This document shows positions 27,814 to 40,330 of a stretch of 64,000 bases of DNA, piece after piece. The position numbers and the translations under genes were made by a program. The first letter of the stretch is position 1. Every line of letters begins with the position of its first letter. Source of the DNA: Opitutales bacterium (GTDB taxonomy: Bacteria > Verrucomicrobiota > Verrucomicrobiia > Opitutales > Opitutaceae); the NCBI GenBank assembly GCA_018700525.1, contig JABITN010000196.1, positions 22,827 to 86,826 on the forward strand, in the 5' to 3' direction. The notes under the pieces were generated by a model. That model saw only the letters and a program-made list of their open reading frames with translations. It was not told where the DNA came from and ran no database searches.

Positions 27814-30594
27814 ATGGCTGAAAACTACAAAAATACGCTTAAACTCCCGATAACCGCCTTCCCCATGCGGGCCAACCTCGGCAAGCGCGAACCAGCACGG
27901 GTCGAACACTGGGAATCGATCGATCTTTATAAGAAGATCCAAGCGCAAAACGCCGATGGACCTTCGTTCATCCTACACGACGGACCTCCCTTCACGAACG
28001 GAGATCTCCACCTCGGCCACGCCCTCAATAAGAGTTTAAAGGAAATCGTCCTTCGCTACAAAGCCGCTCGCGGCTTCCGTACGCCCTACATCCCCGGTTG
28101 GGATTGCCACGGACTGCCCATCGAAACCAAGGTTTCCAAAGAGCTGAAATCCGAAGGTAAGGACCTCTCGACCGCGGAGTTACGCGACCGTTGCGACGCG
28201 TTTTCCGAACATTGGATAGACGTCCAACGCAGCCAATTCAAGCGCCTCGGCGTTTTGGGAGATTGGGATCGCGAATACAAGACCAAGCTACCCGGCTACG
28301 AAGCGGAAATACTCCGTACCCTGGCCTCTTTCGTTGATTTAGAACTAGTCTACCGCAGTAAGAAACCAGTTTATTGGTCCATTCCCTACGAAACGGCCCT
28401 CGCCGAAGCAGAAATCGAATACAAGGATCACTCGAGCCCATCTATTTGGGTGGCATTCGATATACCCGATAAAGCTAAATTCGAAATCGAAAAGCCACTT
28501 TCTGCCGTCATTTGGACCACTACGCCCTGGACAATCCCCGCTAACTTAGCGGTAGCAGTGCACCCAAGGCTCGACTACGCATTTGTCGAATCCGGAGAAC
28601 GCGTTTTCATCGTAGCCAACGATCTTGCTGAGAAATTTGCTGCCGATTGCTCGCTCGAAAACTCGAAGATCCTCAAAACCGTCAAAGGCGAAGCCCTAGA
28701 AGGGCTCGAATCGCGACACCCGTTCATCGACCGCGCTAGCCCAATAGTCCTCGCTGACTACGTAACCACCGACAGCGGCACCGGTTGCGTTCACACGGCG
28801 CCGGGACATGGACAAGATGACTATCTAACAGGCCTCAAATACGGTCTAGATATCTACTGCCCCGTCAATGACCACGGCGAATACGACAACGACGGCCAAG
28901 TACCCGAATTTCTCGTCGGCGCCTCGGTGCTGGAGAAAGACGGATGGGTTCCAGCCAACGGCAAAGTCCTCAAAGCCCTAGATGAAGCCGGCGCTCTTCT
29001 TAAGAAAAAGAAAATTTCGCACAGCTACCCGCATTGCTGGCGCTCGAAAACGCCGGTTATCTTCAGAGCCGTCGACCAATGGTTCGTTGCTCTAGACAAA
29101 GACGGTCAGCGCGAAAAAGCCCTCGATGCCATCGGAAAGGTCGACTGGATTCCCGATTGGGGCGAGAAACGCATCCGCGGCGCCGTTGAATCGCGTCCCG
29201 ATTGGTGCATCAGCCGCCAACGCTCCTGGGGCGTTCCAATCCCCGCTTTCTACGACGAAGATGGCACCGGCTATCTCGACGCTAACGTCGTCCGAGCCAT
29301 CGCCGACAAGGTAGCAAAAACCGGCACTAACCTGTGGTATACGGCCACAAGCGAGGAACTTCTCGCCGGTATTGAACTCCCAGAAAGCTGGCAGGGCAAG
29401 ACCTTGAAAGCAGGGACCGATACGCTCGATGTTTGGATCGACTCTGGTTCTAGCCATTTCGCGGTTTTAACGAAACACGACGATCTCAAATGGCCCTGCG
29501 ATCTCTATCTTGAAGGAAGCGATCAACACCGCGGCTGGTTTCAATCGTCGCTCTGGACAGGAATCATTCGCGAAGGAGTTGCTCCCTATAAAAAAATTCT
29601 CACCCACGGGTTCATCGTCAACCAAGACGGCACCAAGCTTTCCAAGAGCGAAGGCGCCATGACCTTGGAACATTACATGGACAAATATGGCGCGGATATC
29701 GTGCGTCTCTGGATCGCCTCCACGGACTTCCGTAACGACGTATCCATGGGCGAGGAAATTCTCAAGACGACCAGCGACGCCTATCGTCTCGTGCGAAACA
29801 CCCTACGCTTCCAAATCTCCAACCTCTTCGACTTCGACATTCAAAAGCACGGAATGCCGACCCAAGAGCTGCACGATATCGACCGCTGGGCACTCGACAA
29901 AGCCGCTGTTCTCGCCGAAGCTTGCGAATACGCTTACGAAAACTACGAGTTCCACCGCGTCTACCAACTCTGCAACCAATTTTGCTCGGTAACGTTGTCA
30001 GCTCTTTACCACGACATCCTCAAAGATCGTCTCTACACACTCGCCGAAAATCACCCGACAAGGCGCTCATCGCAAACCGCGATCTACCACATTTTCCGCA
30101 CACTGGTCCGCGTACTTGGACCCGTTCTCCCGTTTACCGCCGACGAAGCCTGGAGCTACTTTCTCGCTGACAAAGATTTCGTCGACGATTCGCTAGCCCT
30201 TCAAGGCTGGCCAACCGAGGCCGCCGCCTGGCGAGACGAATCGCTTTCACGAGAATTCGCAGACCTGTTAGCATTCCGCGATTCGGTTAACGAGAAGCTC
30301 GAAAGCCTTCGCAAAAGCGGAGAGATCGGACGGTCGCTCGACGCCTACATTTCCCTAAGCGGGAAGGCGAGCAATTCAACTTTTCAGCTTCTTTCCAAAT
30401 ACCAAATTTTTCTCGAAGAACTCTTCATCGTATCGCATGTCGAACTCGCGAAATCATCTGATGAAGAACTATCAATAACCGTAACCAAGGCTAATGGTGG
30501 TCGTTGCCCCCGTTGCTGGAGATGGTATCCAAATCTCCACAACGAAACGGAAAACGAAGAGCCCTGCGCTCGCTGCGCCGAAGCCATACTCTAA
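27814..30594 (+). CDS. ileS: Isoleucyl-tRNA synthetase
   Basis: 926 aa. The class I HIGH signature appears as PPFTNGDLHLGHALNK and KMSKS as GTKLSKSEGAMT. The editing (CP1) domain contains WTTTPWTIPANLAVAVHP, and CVHTAPGHGQDD is present. The C-terminal zinc finger is CPRCWRWYP ... CARCAEAI, so this is the bacterial (mupirocin-sensitive-type) IleS1 rather than the eukaryote-like IleS2. No T-box leader is seen. It heads a close-set run ileS-dksA-like-lspA on the plus strand (12 and 25 bases between genes). Confidence 0.97.
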   Translation: MAENYKNTLKLPITAFPMRANLGKREPARVEHWESIDLYKKIQAQNADGPSFILHDGPPFTNGDLHLGHALNKSLKEIVLRYKAARGFRTPYIPGWDCHGLPIETKVSKELKSEGKDLSTAELRDRCDAFSEHWIDVQRSQFKRLGVLGDWDREYKTKLPGYEAEILRTLASFVDLELVYRSKKPVYWSIPYETALAEAEIEYKDHSSPSIWVAFDIPDKAKFEIEKPLSAVIWTTTPWTIPANLAVAVHPRLDYAFVESGERVFIVANDLAEKFAADCSLENSKILKTVKGEALEGLESRHPFIDRASPIVLADYVTTDSGTGCVHTAPGHGQDDYLTGLKYGLDIYCPVNDHGEYDNDGQVPEFLVGASVLEKDGWVPANGKVLKALDEAGALLKKKKISHSYPHCWRSKTPVIFRAVDQWFVALDKDGQREKALDAIGKVDWIPDWGEKRIRGAVESRPDWCISRQRSWGVPIPAFYDEDGTGYLDANVVRAIADKVAKTGTNLWYTATSEELLAGIELPESWQGKTLKAGTDTLDVWIDSGSSHFAVLTKHDDLKWPCDLYLEGSDQHRGWFQSSLWTGIIREGVAPYKKILTHGFIVNQDGTKLSKSEGAMTLEHYMDKYGADIVRLWIASTDFRNDVSMGEEILKTTSDAYRLVRNTLRFQISNLFDFDIQKHGMPTQELHDIDRWALDKAAVLAEACEYAYENYEFHRVYQLCNQFCSVTLSALYHDILKDRLYTLAENHPTRRSSQTAIYHIFRTLVRVLGPVLPFTADEAWSYFLADKDFVDDSLALQGWPTEAAAWRDESLSREFADLLAFRDSVNEKLESLRKSGEIGRSLDAYISLSGKASNSTFQLLSKYQIFLEELFIVSHVELAKSSDEELSITVTKANGGRCPRCWRWYPNLHNETENEEPCARCAEAIL

Positions 30595-30606
30595 CTGTCT
30601 CAACTA

Positions 30607-31398
30607 ATGTCCGAAAAAAAGTCTACCGCTAAAAAAACTGCTGTAAAGAAGACTGCCGCCAAGAAAGCAGTTGCGTCGACCAGCGTTAAAAAAACAGCCG
30701 CCAAAAAGAAAGTCGCTAACGCATCCGCAGGATTTTCTCTAGAGGATGCCCTTTCCGTCGCGAAAAAGCGTACAAACGACGACGAGGCTGTTGCCAAGAA
30801 AAAGGCTGCCACAGAGAAAGCTCAGAAAGCTGTCGAAGAAGCGGAACAGCAAACCGAAAAACGCGTTCTCGGAGCAGCATCCTTGTTCGATATTCTGGGC
30901 TTCGATCCGGTCGCAACTACGACCGTGCCAGTCGAAACACGGCCCGTAGCCAAGAAATACAAAAAATTCTACGATTTGCTTATCAACCTGCGCGACCACG
31001 TAAAGTCAGGCCTGAATCTGCACACTGAGGAAACACTCAAACGCTCAAGCAAAGAGGATTCAGGCGACCTTTCCAGCTACAGCCAACACATGGCCGACGC
31101 CGGAACGGAAACGTTCGATCGCGATTTCGCCCTCAGCATGGTATCCAGCGAACAAGATGCTCTCACGGAAATCGAGGCCGCCATCGAACGCGTTTTCACC
31201 GGCAAATACGGCATCTGCGAAATGACCGGCAAACATATCCGCGAAGAACGTCTCATGGCAGTACCGTTCACCCGCTACTCAGTCGAAACGCAGAAACAAC
31301 TCGAAAAGAACCAAACGCGCAGCGTGCAACGCGGCGGAATTTTTGCTGACGCCACTTCTGACGACGCTATACCGTTGGGTGACGCGGATTCGGATTAA
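30607..31398 (+). CDS. DksA/TraR-family protein with histone-H1-like N-terminal tail
   Basis: 263 aa, much longer than DksA (about 150). Residues 1-45 are a Lys/Ala-rich tail with repeated KKTAAKK units like histone H1-type bacterial proteins, which would bind nucleic acid. Residues 60-90 are a helical Ala/Lys/Glu segment. The C-terminal 140 residues match DksA/TraR: the coiled-coil with ALSMVSSEQDALTEIEAAIERV and the zinc-finger region GKYGICEMTGKHIREERL. Only the first of the four zinc cysteines remains (CEMT, then RYSVETQ instead of RYCVECQ), so zinc binding is doubtful. It may modulate RNA polymerase. It is located between ileS and lspA. Confidence 0.78.
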   Translation: MSEKKSTAKKTAVKKTAAKKAVASTSVKKTAAKKKVANASAGFSLEDALSVAKKRTNDDEAVAKKKAATEKAQKAVEEAEQQTEKRVLGAASLFDILGFDPVATTTVPVETRPVAKKYKKFYDLLINLRDHVKSGLNLHTEETLKRSSKEDSGDLSSYSQHMADAGTETFDRDFALSMVSSEQDALTEIEAAIERVFTGKYGICEMTGKHIREERLMAVPFTRYSVETQKQLEKNQTRSVQRGGIFADATSDDAIPLGDADSD

Positions 31399-31423
31399 AA
31401 CCTTTTCGGTATCCACCTTTTCG

Positions 31424-31924
31424 ATGCGAAGCCTTGCCGCGTACAAAATTCTACTCGGCTTGGCTCTGCTTGTATTCGTACTGGATCAAGCGACTAAATT
31501 GCTGATTATCGAAGCTCTCCCCTTTGGAGCATTCTACCCGCCTCAATGCATTGAGGTAATCCCAGGGTTCTTCAATCTCGTGCACGTAGGAAATACGGGT
31601 GCGGCATGGAGCCTCTTTAGCGGCCACAGCGAGATCCTCGCCCTGGTCGGTCTACTCGCCCTTGCGATGCTTTGGTTTTTTCGCAAAACTCTACAATTGG
31701 AACGAATCCAATCCCAATGGGCCTTCGGACTCATAATCGGCGGAATCCTAGGCAACGTTATCGATCGCTTCCTATACGGCCACGTCGTAGACTTTCTCGA
31801 TTTTCACGTGAACGATTGGTACTGGCCGAGTTTCAACATAGCCGATTCCGGCATAACCGTTGGAGTCGCTCTCTACGTTCTCTTCTCCTTTATTCAACCG
31901 GAAGAAGGAAAGCCAAGCGAATAA
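31424..31924 (+). CDS. lspA: Lipoprotein signal peptidase II
   Basis: 166 aa from the ATG at 31424; the longer frame back to 31343 overlaps the DksA-like gene. LspA cleaves prolipoproteins at the lipobox Cys in the inner membrane. Four membrane spans are evident. The two catalytic aspartates are in GNVIDRFLYGHVVDFLDF and FNIADSGITVG. The ileS-lspA link is common in bacteria. It converges on yicC with only 3 bases between the stops, so no room exists for a separate terminator. Confidence 0.95.
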   Translation: MRSLAAYKILLGLALLVFVLDQATKLLIIEALPFGAFYPPQCIEVIPGFFNLVHVGNTGAAWSLFSGHSEILALVGLLALAMLWFFRKTLQLERIQSQWAFGLIIGGILGNVIDRFLYGHVVDFLDFHVNDWYWPSFNIADSGITVGVALYVLFSFIQPEEGKPSE

Positions 31925-31927
31925 CGA

Positions 31928-32800
31928 TTACTCCACGTTCGCGACTTGTTCGCGAATTCGTTCAAGCTCGTTTTTCATCGCGAGCACGTTTTTGGAAATT
32001 TCAATCGAACAGGATTTACTGCCAGTCGTATTGATTTCTCGACCAATTTCTTGAACGAGAAATTCTATCGAACGCCCAGTAGGTTCGTCCTTATTCAAAA
32101 GTTCCACGAATTGCTCGAAGTGACTATCTAAGCGGGTCATTTCCTCGGAAATGTCGCACCGATCCGAATACAGAGCAATTTCCTTCAACACACGCTCGTC
32201 ATCCAGATCAATCTCCAAGCCGGATCGGGCAAGCCGACCATACAAATTTTCGCGATACTTCGCGACCATGCCTGGAGCCATGACCTTAATTTTTAAAATC
32301 GTATCCAAGATCGACTGACAACGTGTCCCCAAATCCAACTTCAATGCGGCGCCCTCTTGCGCTCTCATTGCGACAAGCTCGTCGAGAGCAGCTTCCACGC
32401 AACCCAATAGTAACTGTTCGACTACTTTTTCAGGCAGCTTCGGAGTTTCCGCTTCGATTAGTTTGGCCAAGTTTACGATCGTTGTCGCATCAATCGTGTC
32501 AGCCAACCCGCGACGTTTCAACACATCCTTCAAACGATCCAAACCGGCATCGATTTGGGCATCGCTCGGCAAACCTACCGCCGCATTTCGCTCATTGCGA
32601 ATCTCCAAAGAAAACTGAAAGCGACCGCGACCTGCCCGCGCTCGAGTCGCTTCAACGACCTTGCGTTCAAGATGCTGAAACTCTTTTGGAAGCGAGCAAA
32701 CGACCTCCATGTTCTTTCGATTTACGGAGGATACCTGTAACGAGACTGAAATACCATCGGAACTCCGCTCGGCGCGACCAAACCCTGTCATGCTCTTCAT
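31928..32800 (-). CDS. yicC: YicC-family endoribonuclease
   Basis: 290 aa. The family (PF03755 N-terminal, PF08340/DUF1732 C-terminal) has been shown in E. coli to be an RNase acting on small RNAs. N-terminus [20 protein letters not shown] is diagnostic. The C-terminal domain has [40 protein letters not shown] (in parts), where the conserved acidic residues sit. Its ATG overlaps the trpB stop (ATGA), so translation is probably coupled to trpB. In many bacteria yicC instead precedes gmk; that partner is not in the window. Confidence 0.93.
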   Translation of the reverse strand: MKSMTGFGRAERSSDGISVSLQVSSVNRKNMEVVCSLPKEFQHLERKVVEATRARAGRGRFQFSLEIRNERNAAVGLPSDAQIDAGLDRLKDVLKRRGLADTIDATTIVNLAKLIEAETPKLPEKVVEQLLLGCVEAALDELVAMRAQEGAALKLDLGTRCQSILDTILKIKVMAPGMVAKYRENLYGRLARSGLEIDLDDERVLKEIALYSDRCDISEEMTRLDSHFEQFVELLNKDEPTGRSIEFLVQEIGREINTTGSKSCSIEISKNVLAMKNELERIREQVANVE

Positions 32801-34035
32801 ACGTCTTGTCCCAAAAATTTGGCTACCTGGTTCACATCTTTATCTCCACGACCACTCAGATTCATCACAATAATCTTGTCCTTACCCATTTCAGGAGCAC
32901 GCTTAATCATATAGGCCAAAGCATGCGTCGACTCCAATGCAGGAATAATTCCTTCCGTCCGGCACAGTAGCTGAAACGCTTCCAAGACTTCGTCGTCAGT
33001 CGCATATGCATAATCAATCCGTCCCAGATCTCGATAATACGCGTGCTCCGGACCAATAGCCGCGTAGTCTAGTCCCGCCGAAATCGAATGAGTCAATTCG
33101 ATCTGCCCATCGGGATTCTGTAAAATGTACGTTTTGCATCCTTGTAAAACCCCCAAGCGACCGCCTTCGAAACGAGCCGCGTGTTCGCCTAGCTTTATTC
33201 CATGACCGCCAGCCTCCACCCCAACGAGTCGGATATTCGGTTCATCGAGAAATTCGTAGAAAAGTCCGATAGCATTCGAGCCACCACCCACGCAAGCGAT
33301 CATTTCATCAGGCAAACGTCCTTCCTTCTCCATTATTTGCTGGCGGGTTTCCTGACCAATCACACAGTGAAAATCCCGAACCATCATTGGATACGGATGC
33401 GCTCCCAGGGCCGATCCCAAGATGTAATGGGTATCGCGAACATTTGTCACCCAATCGCGCATCGCTTCGTTGACCGCATCCTTGAGTGTCTTCTGCCCGC
33501 TTTCGACGCTACGCACTTCAGCACCGCAAAGCTCCATCCTGAAGACATTCAATTTCTGGCGCTCCATATCAATCGCCCCCATGTACACCACGCATTCAAG
33601 ACCTAGCTTCGCGCAGACCGTAGCCGTCGCCACTCCATGCTGACCAGCGCCCGTTTCCGCAATGATGCGCTTTTTGCCCATTCGCTTTGCCAGCAATGCC
33701 TGACCAATCGCATTGTTGATTTTATGAGCGCCTGTATGGAGCAGGTCTTCTCGCTTAAGATAGATCTTCGCCCCACCCAATTCCTCGGACAAACGCTCCG
33801 CATGATACAACCCAGTCGGGCGACCGGCATACTCCTTCAAGTATAATTCCAACTCCGCTTTGAATCCCGGATCAGCCTTCGCCCGTTCATATTCTTCTCC
33901 AAGATTTTTCAACGCCGTTACTAAGGTCTCGGGGACGTAGCTTCCGCCAAACGTCCCGAAATGTCCCTCCGCATTCGGCAATGCTCCCTTATCAATGTTT
34001 TTTGCTGCGGTCCCGCTCATAAAGGTCGAAATCAT
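32797..34035 (-). CDS. trpB: Tryptophan synthase beta chain
   Basis: 412 aa. TrpB makes tryptophan from indole and serine with PLP. The PLP lysine is in [17 protein letters not shown], the glycine-rich phosphate loop is [15 protein letters not shown], and [12 protein letters not shown] and LSGRGDKDV are conserved. It is the TrpB1 (alpha-interacting) type. No trpA lies beside it; yicC follows with a 4-base overlap. Two starts are possible, 34035 and 34020 (MSGTAAK); the second fits the family better but neither has a ribosome-binding site. Confidence 0.95.
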   Translation of the reverse strand: MISTFMSGTAAKNIDKGALPNAEGHFGTFGGSYVPETLVTALKNLGEEYERAKADPGFKAELELYLKEYAGRPTGLYHAERLSEELGGAKIYLKREDLLHTGAHKINNAIGQALLAKRMGKKRIIAETGAGQHGVATATVCAKLGLECVVYMGAIDMERQKLNVFRMELCGAEVRSVESGQKTLKDAVNEAMRDWVTNVRDTHYILGSALGAHPYPMMVRDFHCVIGQETRQQIMEKEGRLPDEMIACVGGGSNAIGLFYEFLDEPNIRLVGVEAGGHGIKLGEHAARFEGGRLGVLQGCKTYILQNPDGQIELTHSISAGLDYAAIGPEHAYYRDLGRIDYAYATDDEVLEAFQLLCRTEGIIPALESTHALAYMIKRAPEMGKDKIIVMNLSGRGDKDVNQVAKFLGQDV

Positions 34036-34207
34036 TCAGATGCACGATTAATGAAGCAACCGAAAATGCATCTTCAATCTCCATCGAACTGCGTTCTAAT
34101 TCACTAAGTGGATTAAGAGTGCTAGAAAATACCTGAGCCCTCTAATAAAACTCGCAAAAAGCCAATGACCAAGAGAGTTGCAACCAAACCTCTAAACCCG
34201 ATACATC

Positions 34208-34714
34208 CTAAGCATCGTCGACGCGACCTTTTAGGTAGTCGATAACGTCTTGAAATTTAGCCTGGTTCCCGGAATCGGCTTCGACGAGGTTTTCGTGTGC
34301 CTCAAGGCACAAGCGAGCATTGGCAAGTTCGTCGAGCTGCGGGCCAGACAAAGACTGACTAGCTCCATCCGCTGATAACGAGTCGCCGCCTTCGTCCAAC
34401 GTAGCGATGCGATGAAGGCCGAGATTACGAACGAGATCTCGATTACGTTCGCTTAATCGCGATAACACCAAAGAACCTTTCGGCTCCAAGCGTCGTAGCT
34501 CCAAAGCGCAACCCGCCAAAACACCCAACACTGTGCTATCCATTCCCGCGCACTCGGAAAAATCGAAGACAAAGCAACGTTTCCCCGAGGTGCAGGATTC
34601 CTTCAAGAAATCCTTCAACGGGAGCACATTCTGAAACGACGCACGGCCAAGAATTTTAACCGCAACCGGGTTAGAATTTGGATCGACCAGAAAGATTGGT
34701 GCCTCGCCTGCCAT
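34208..34714 (-). CDS. STAS-domain (anti-anti-sigma-like) protein
   Basis: 168 aa. Residues 15-115 fold as a STAS domain: VAVKILGRASFQNVLPLKDFL, CFVFDFSECAGMDSTVLGVLAG, ELRRLEPKGSLVLSRLS and NLGLHRI. The serine in GMDST occupies the position phosphorylated in SpoIIAA-like anti-anti-sigma factors. The C-terminal 50 residues are a mainly helical, acidic tail with no known domain. A partner serine kinase or phosphatase is not encoded nearby. Located 50 bases downstream of acnA on the same strand. Confidence 0.8.
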   Translation of the reverse strand: MAGEAPIFLVDPNSNPVAVKILGRASFQNVLPLKDFLKESCTSGKRCFVFDFSECAGMDSTVLGVLAGCALELRRLEPKGSLVLSRLSERNRDLVRNLGLHRIATLDEGGDSLSADGASQSLSGPQLDELANARLCLEAHENLVEADSGNQAKFQDVIDYLKGRVDDA

Positions 34715-34764
34715 TATAATCTATCGTTTCCGCTACTGGAGACCTGCCAGAAGCCTCAAACCTT

Positions 34765-37476
<2,712 letters not shown>

Positions 37477-37617
37477 TTTATCGTTTTTCTTTTGCTGTAA
37501 TCAGTCGCCCCGATTTTAGGGCTTTTCTATTCCGACACTCGAATTCGACTGTAGACCGCGCTCTTTGCGCAAATCATGATCGTTATTATTCGTTCTAATA
37601 GTTTGTTTTCGAATGCT

Positions 37618-37650
37618 GAAAAAAGGACGGCCCGCATTCGGCGCCGTCCT
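37618..37650 (-). terminator. Intrinsic terminator after the peroxiredoxin gene
   Basis: On the minus strand AGGACGGC, an 11-base loop, GCCGTCCT, then TTTTTT. It lies 20 bases after the stop. Confidence 0.85.
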
Positions 37651-37669
37651 GCAATTGTTTGAAATAGCG

Positions 37670-38143
37670 TTAAGCCAAGGCTGCTTTTATCGCGTCGAAG
37701 TCCGGAAGTTGCTTCGGATCGTCGCTCGACTCGCTATAAACGACATCGCCCGATTGATTGATGACGAAAGCCGCACGCTTCGAAACGCCCTTGAATCCTA
37801 TCAGATCTTCGAAAAGCACATCGTAAGCTGTGCTTACGTCCTTATTGAAGTCACTCAAGAGCGGGAATTTGAAGCCGCCATTCGCATTGGCGAACGCTTC
37901 TTGAGAAAACGGACTATCAACGCTGATGCCGTAAACCTGGGCATTGAGACCATCATAATCGCCGAGCGAATCGCGAATCGAGCAAAGTTCATCCTGGCAA
38001 ACGCCGGTGAAAGCGAGTGGAAAGAACAACAAGACCGTGGAAGCCTTTCCGTAGTTGTCGCTCAAAGTGACGTCGGCCAAGCCTTCATCGTTTTTCGTTT
38101 TTAAAGTGAAATCGGGAGCTTTCGTTCCTGTAGTGATTGGCAT
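37670..38143 (-). CDS. Peroxiredoxin (AhpC/TSA type)
   Basis: 157 aa from the ATG at 38143 (MPITTGTKAPDFTLKTK, the standard start); the open frame extends upstream without homology. Peroxiredoxins reduce peroxides with thiol electrons. The peroxidatic cysteine is in FFPLAFTGVCQDELC, with the second Cys five residues later; this FTGVCxxELC form is that of AhpE-like/1-Cys-type enzymes. The conserved Thr and Arg positions (FTGVC; SKRAAFVI) are present. Monocistronic, with its own terminator. Confidence 0.9.
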   Translation of the reverse strand: MPITTGTKAPDFTLKTKNDEGLADVTLSDNYGKASTVLLFFPLAFTGVCQDELCSIRDSLGDYDGLNAQVYGISVDSPFSQEAFANANGGFKFPLLSDFNKDVSTAYDVLFEDLIGFKGVSKRAAFVINQSGDVVYSESSDDPKQLPDFDAIKAALA

Positions 38144-38267
38144 AATATTTTTTTGGTTAATGCGTTGCGTTGAAATGGATTGGCAAGGATTCGGAATTCC
38201 CATTGCGAGGCAAATCGAAAGCGCTCGAATACGCCTCAAAGTTTAGGTTTTCCACTCCATTCGCTCC

Positions 38268-39116
38268 CTATCGCCTCGCAATAGCCCAAACATTGTCATT
38301 GGTCGGCAATCGATCATAGAAGTTCATCTTCCACAACTTGAGCCCGGAGGTCTCGATCATACGGGTCAAGGTATTGGGAGTGAAATAATTCACGTGATCC
38401 GGATAGCGAAAACCGCACCAGCGTTTCTGACGGAAATGGCGATTCCAGCATCCGTAATTCGGCACCTTGATGATCACATAACCACCCTTCCTCAATTTCC
38501 GGGACACCGCCCTCAAAACAGCCATCGGTTCGACCTCGTGCTCCAAGTAGGAACAAAAAATAACCAGATCGACCGAAGCATCCTCCAAGGACTCTACGCC
38601 TTCGACCGCATTCGAATGAATGCAACGCCCGCCTAATTCCACCAACCTTTCGTTAGTCTCTTTCGCCAACTGAGCCGAGATCTCCACGCCCAAAGGTCGA
38701 ACCGCAACGCCCTGCTGCTCTAGGATGAAACTACTAATCCGAACCAGTTTCTCGCCCGTCCCGCAACCAACATCGACCATAGAAACCCCGTCGTCCAAAA
38801 CGCCCTCCTTCACAATTCTCGAAAGGACCTTATGCACTACTTTTTCGATTCGCTCGCGCTTTTGCAAATTACGGCGCATTGTTTTGCTCACATTACTCGC
38901 AAAAGCCAATACCGGCTCCTCCTTTCGACGACGCGCACTCTCCTCTTCGTAAGTCTTTTCCCAGGCAAACTGGTCAACCAATTGGGAATAATCCGGAGGA
39001 TTCTGCAAGAAGACCATTCCCGTCTCCTGACATTCAACGACCTTCCATTCGCCGCTCGAATACGGCGTTTCCTTAACAGGGGTTTCAGTTTCGGTTAGAG
39101 GGTTCTTTCGACTCAT
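38268..39116 (-). CDS. Class I SAM-dependent methyltransferase
   Basis: 282 aa from the ATG at 39116. The N-terminal 110 residues are mixed charged helix (a WKVVECQETGMVFLQNPP segment resembles the lead of Methyltransf_23 proteins that carry a zinc ribbon, though only one cysteine remains). The SAM-binding motif is SMVDVGCGTGEKLVRI, the acidic second motif is LGVEISAQLA, and the post-motif VDLVIFCSYLEHEVEP is conserved. Proteins of this type often modify sugars or lipids; the substrate here is unknown. Encoded alone, divergent from the MYG1-family gene. Confidence 0.8.
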   Translation of the reverse strand: MSRKNPLTETETPVKETPYSSGEWKVVECQETGMVFLQNPPDYSQLVDQFAWEKTYEEESARRRKEEPVLAFASNVSKTMRRNLQKRERIEKVVHKVLSRIVKEGVLDDGVSMVDVGCGTGEKLVRISSFILEQQGVAVRPLGVEISAQLAKETNERLVELGGRCIHSNAVEGVESLEDASVDLVIFCSYLEHEVEPMAVLRAVSRKLRKGGYVIIKVPNYGCWNRHFRQKRWCGFRYPDHVNYFTPNTLTRMIETSGLKLWKMNFYDRLPTNDNVWAIARR

Positions 39117-39268
39117 AGGTATCAAATAGTTTCCAAAATGGAACGTATCGGAGCCCAATTGTCACTCAATAAACCTCACAATTCCTAGCGATTAAAAGGG
39201 TCTCGTACAAAACCGATTCCCGCTTGCCGTATGCCAACGAGTCCCTACGGTCACCTCCTTTTCCAAAA

Positions 39269-40135
39269 ATGACTGAAGCCATCATCACCCATCCGGGCAG
39301 CGCCCATAAAGACGAATTCCTCGCTTGCTGCGTTCTGCTATCCGAACATCCCACCGATATCCAACGCCGCGAAGCCACCGAAGCGGACTTGAGCAACTCG
39401 GATACATTCGTCATCGACGTCGGCCATCGCCATGAACCCGAAAGTCGCAATTTCGATCACCACCAATTCCCCCGCGACGCGAAGCCGACCTGCTCGCTCT
39501 CGCTCATTCTCCAACACCTAGAACTTTACACCGACGCCCAAAAATTCTGTGAGTGGCTCGAACCTGCTGAATGGTTCGATTGCCGAGGCGCCAACGGAAC
39601 CGCTAAATGGCTCGGCGTCGAACGCGACATCATCGGCAAACTTAGCTCCCCAATCGACATAACTCTCCTTCGCCGTTTCGCCTCAAAAAACCTACACTCC
39701 CCTGGCGAACCCATCTGGGAAATCATGAAAATGATCGGCGATGACCTAGTCGACTACCTAAGGTCGCTTCGAACACGGCTCGACTTCATTGCTCAAAATT
39801 CCGAACTCTGGAAAATTGAAAGCAACGGCTCGACCTTCCAAGCCATCTACCTTCCTCGCACGGAACCCCTCCCCGAAGAACCCTCAATGGGACTGCCTCG
39901 CTATCTCGAAGAACAAGGGCTCGCCAACACCACAATCGCCATGGTCTATCCTGACCGACGTGGAAACGGGTATGGACTCACTCGATACAATGACCACCCA
40001 AGCATGAATTTCACCCTCATCGAAACCGAGGCCGACGTCCACTTCGCACACGCCTCCGGTTTCGTCGCCAAAACTACCGCCGAAACGCCCGACCGCTTAA
40101 GGGAGCTACTAAAGAAAAGCTTTACCTCCCAATAA
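39269..40135 (+). CDS. MYG1/UPF0160 family protein (DHH-like nuclease fold)
   Basis: 288 aa from the ATG at 39269. The MYG1 family (PF03690) has a DHH-like phosphoesterase core; the human member is a 3'-5' RNA exonuclease. Metal-binding motifs are intact: THPGSAHKDEFLACC (HxGxxHxDE) at the start, FVIDVGHRHEPESRNFDHHQFP with the DHH-like triad, and RGANGTAKWLG further on. The C-terminal third holds the conserved AHASGFVAKT. Function in bacteria is not established. The upstream 45 bases of open frame do not add family sequence. Confidence 0.87.
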   Translation: MTEAIITHPGSAHKDEFLACCVLLSEHPTDIQRREATEADLSNSDTFVIDVGHRHEPESRNFDHHQFPRDAKPTCSLSLILQHLELYTDAQKFCEWLEPAEWFDCRGANGTAKWLGVERDIIGKLSSPIDITLLRRFASKNLHSPGEPIWEIMKMIGDDLVDYLRSLRTRLDFIAQNSELWKIESNGSTFQAIYLPRTEPLPEEPSMGLPRYLEEQGLANTTIAMVYPDRRGNGYGLTRYNDHPSMNFTLIETEADVHFAHASGFVAKTTAETPDRLRELLKKSFTSQ

Positions 40136-40330
40136 CCAAGTTCAAAGCGTTTTCCAATCAGTTCGTTCCGATCTCAATGCAATGCTCGCGCCTGCACCAT
40201 GCTATTATAAAAGATCCACCCAAAAATTCGCGGCTCAGCGCACCCTGGCCCTACCTTCTACAATTTCTACGAATCGTTCGAATGTTGACCCCATTCACGC
40301 CATCCAATGAACTTCGATCGCCATCAATCC

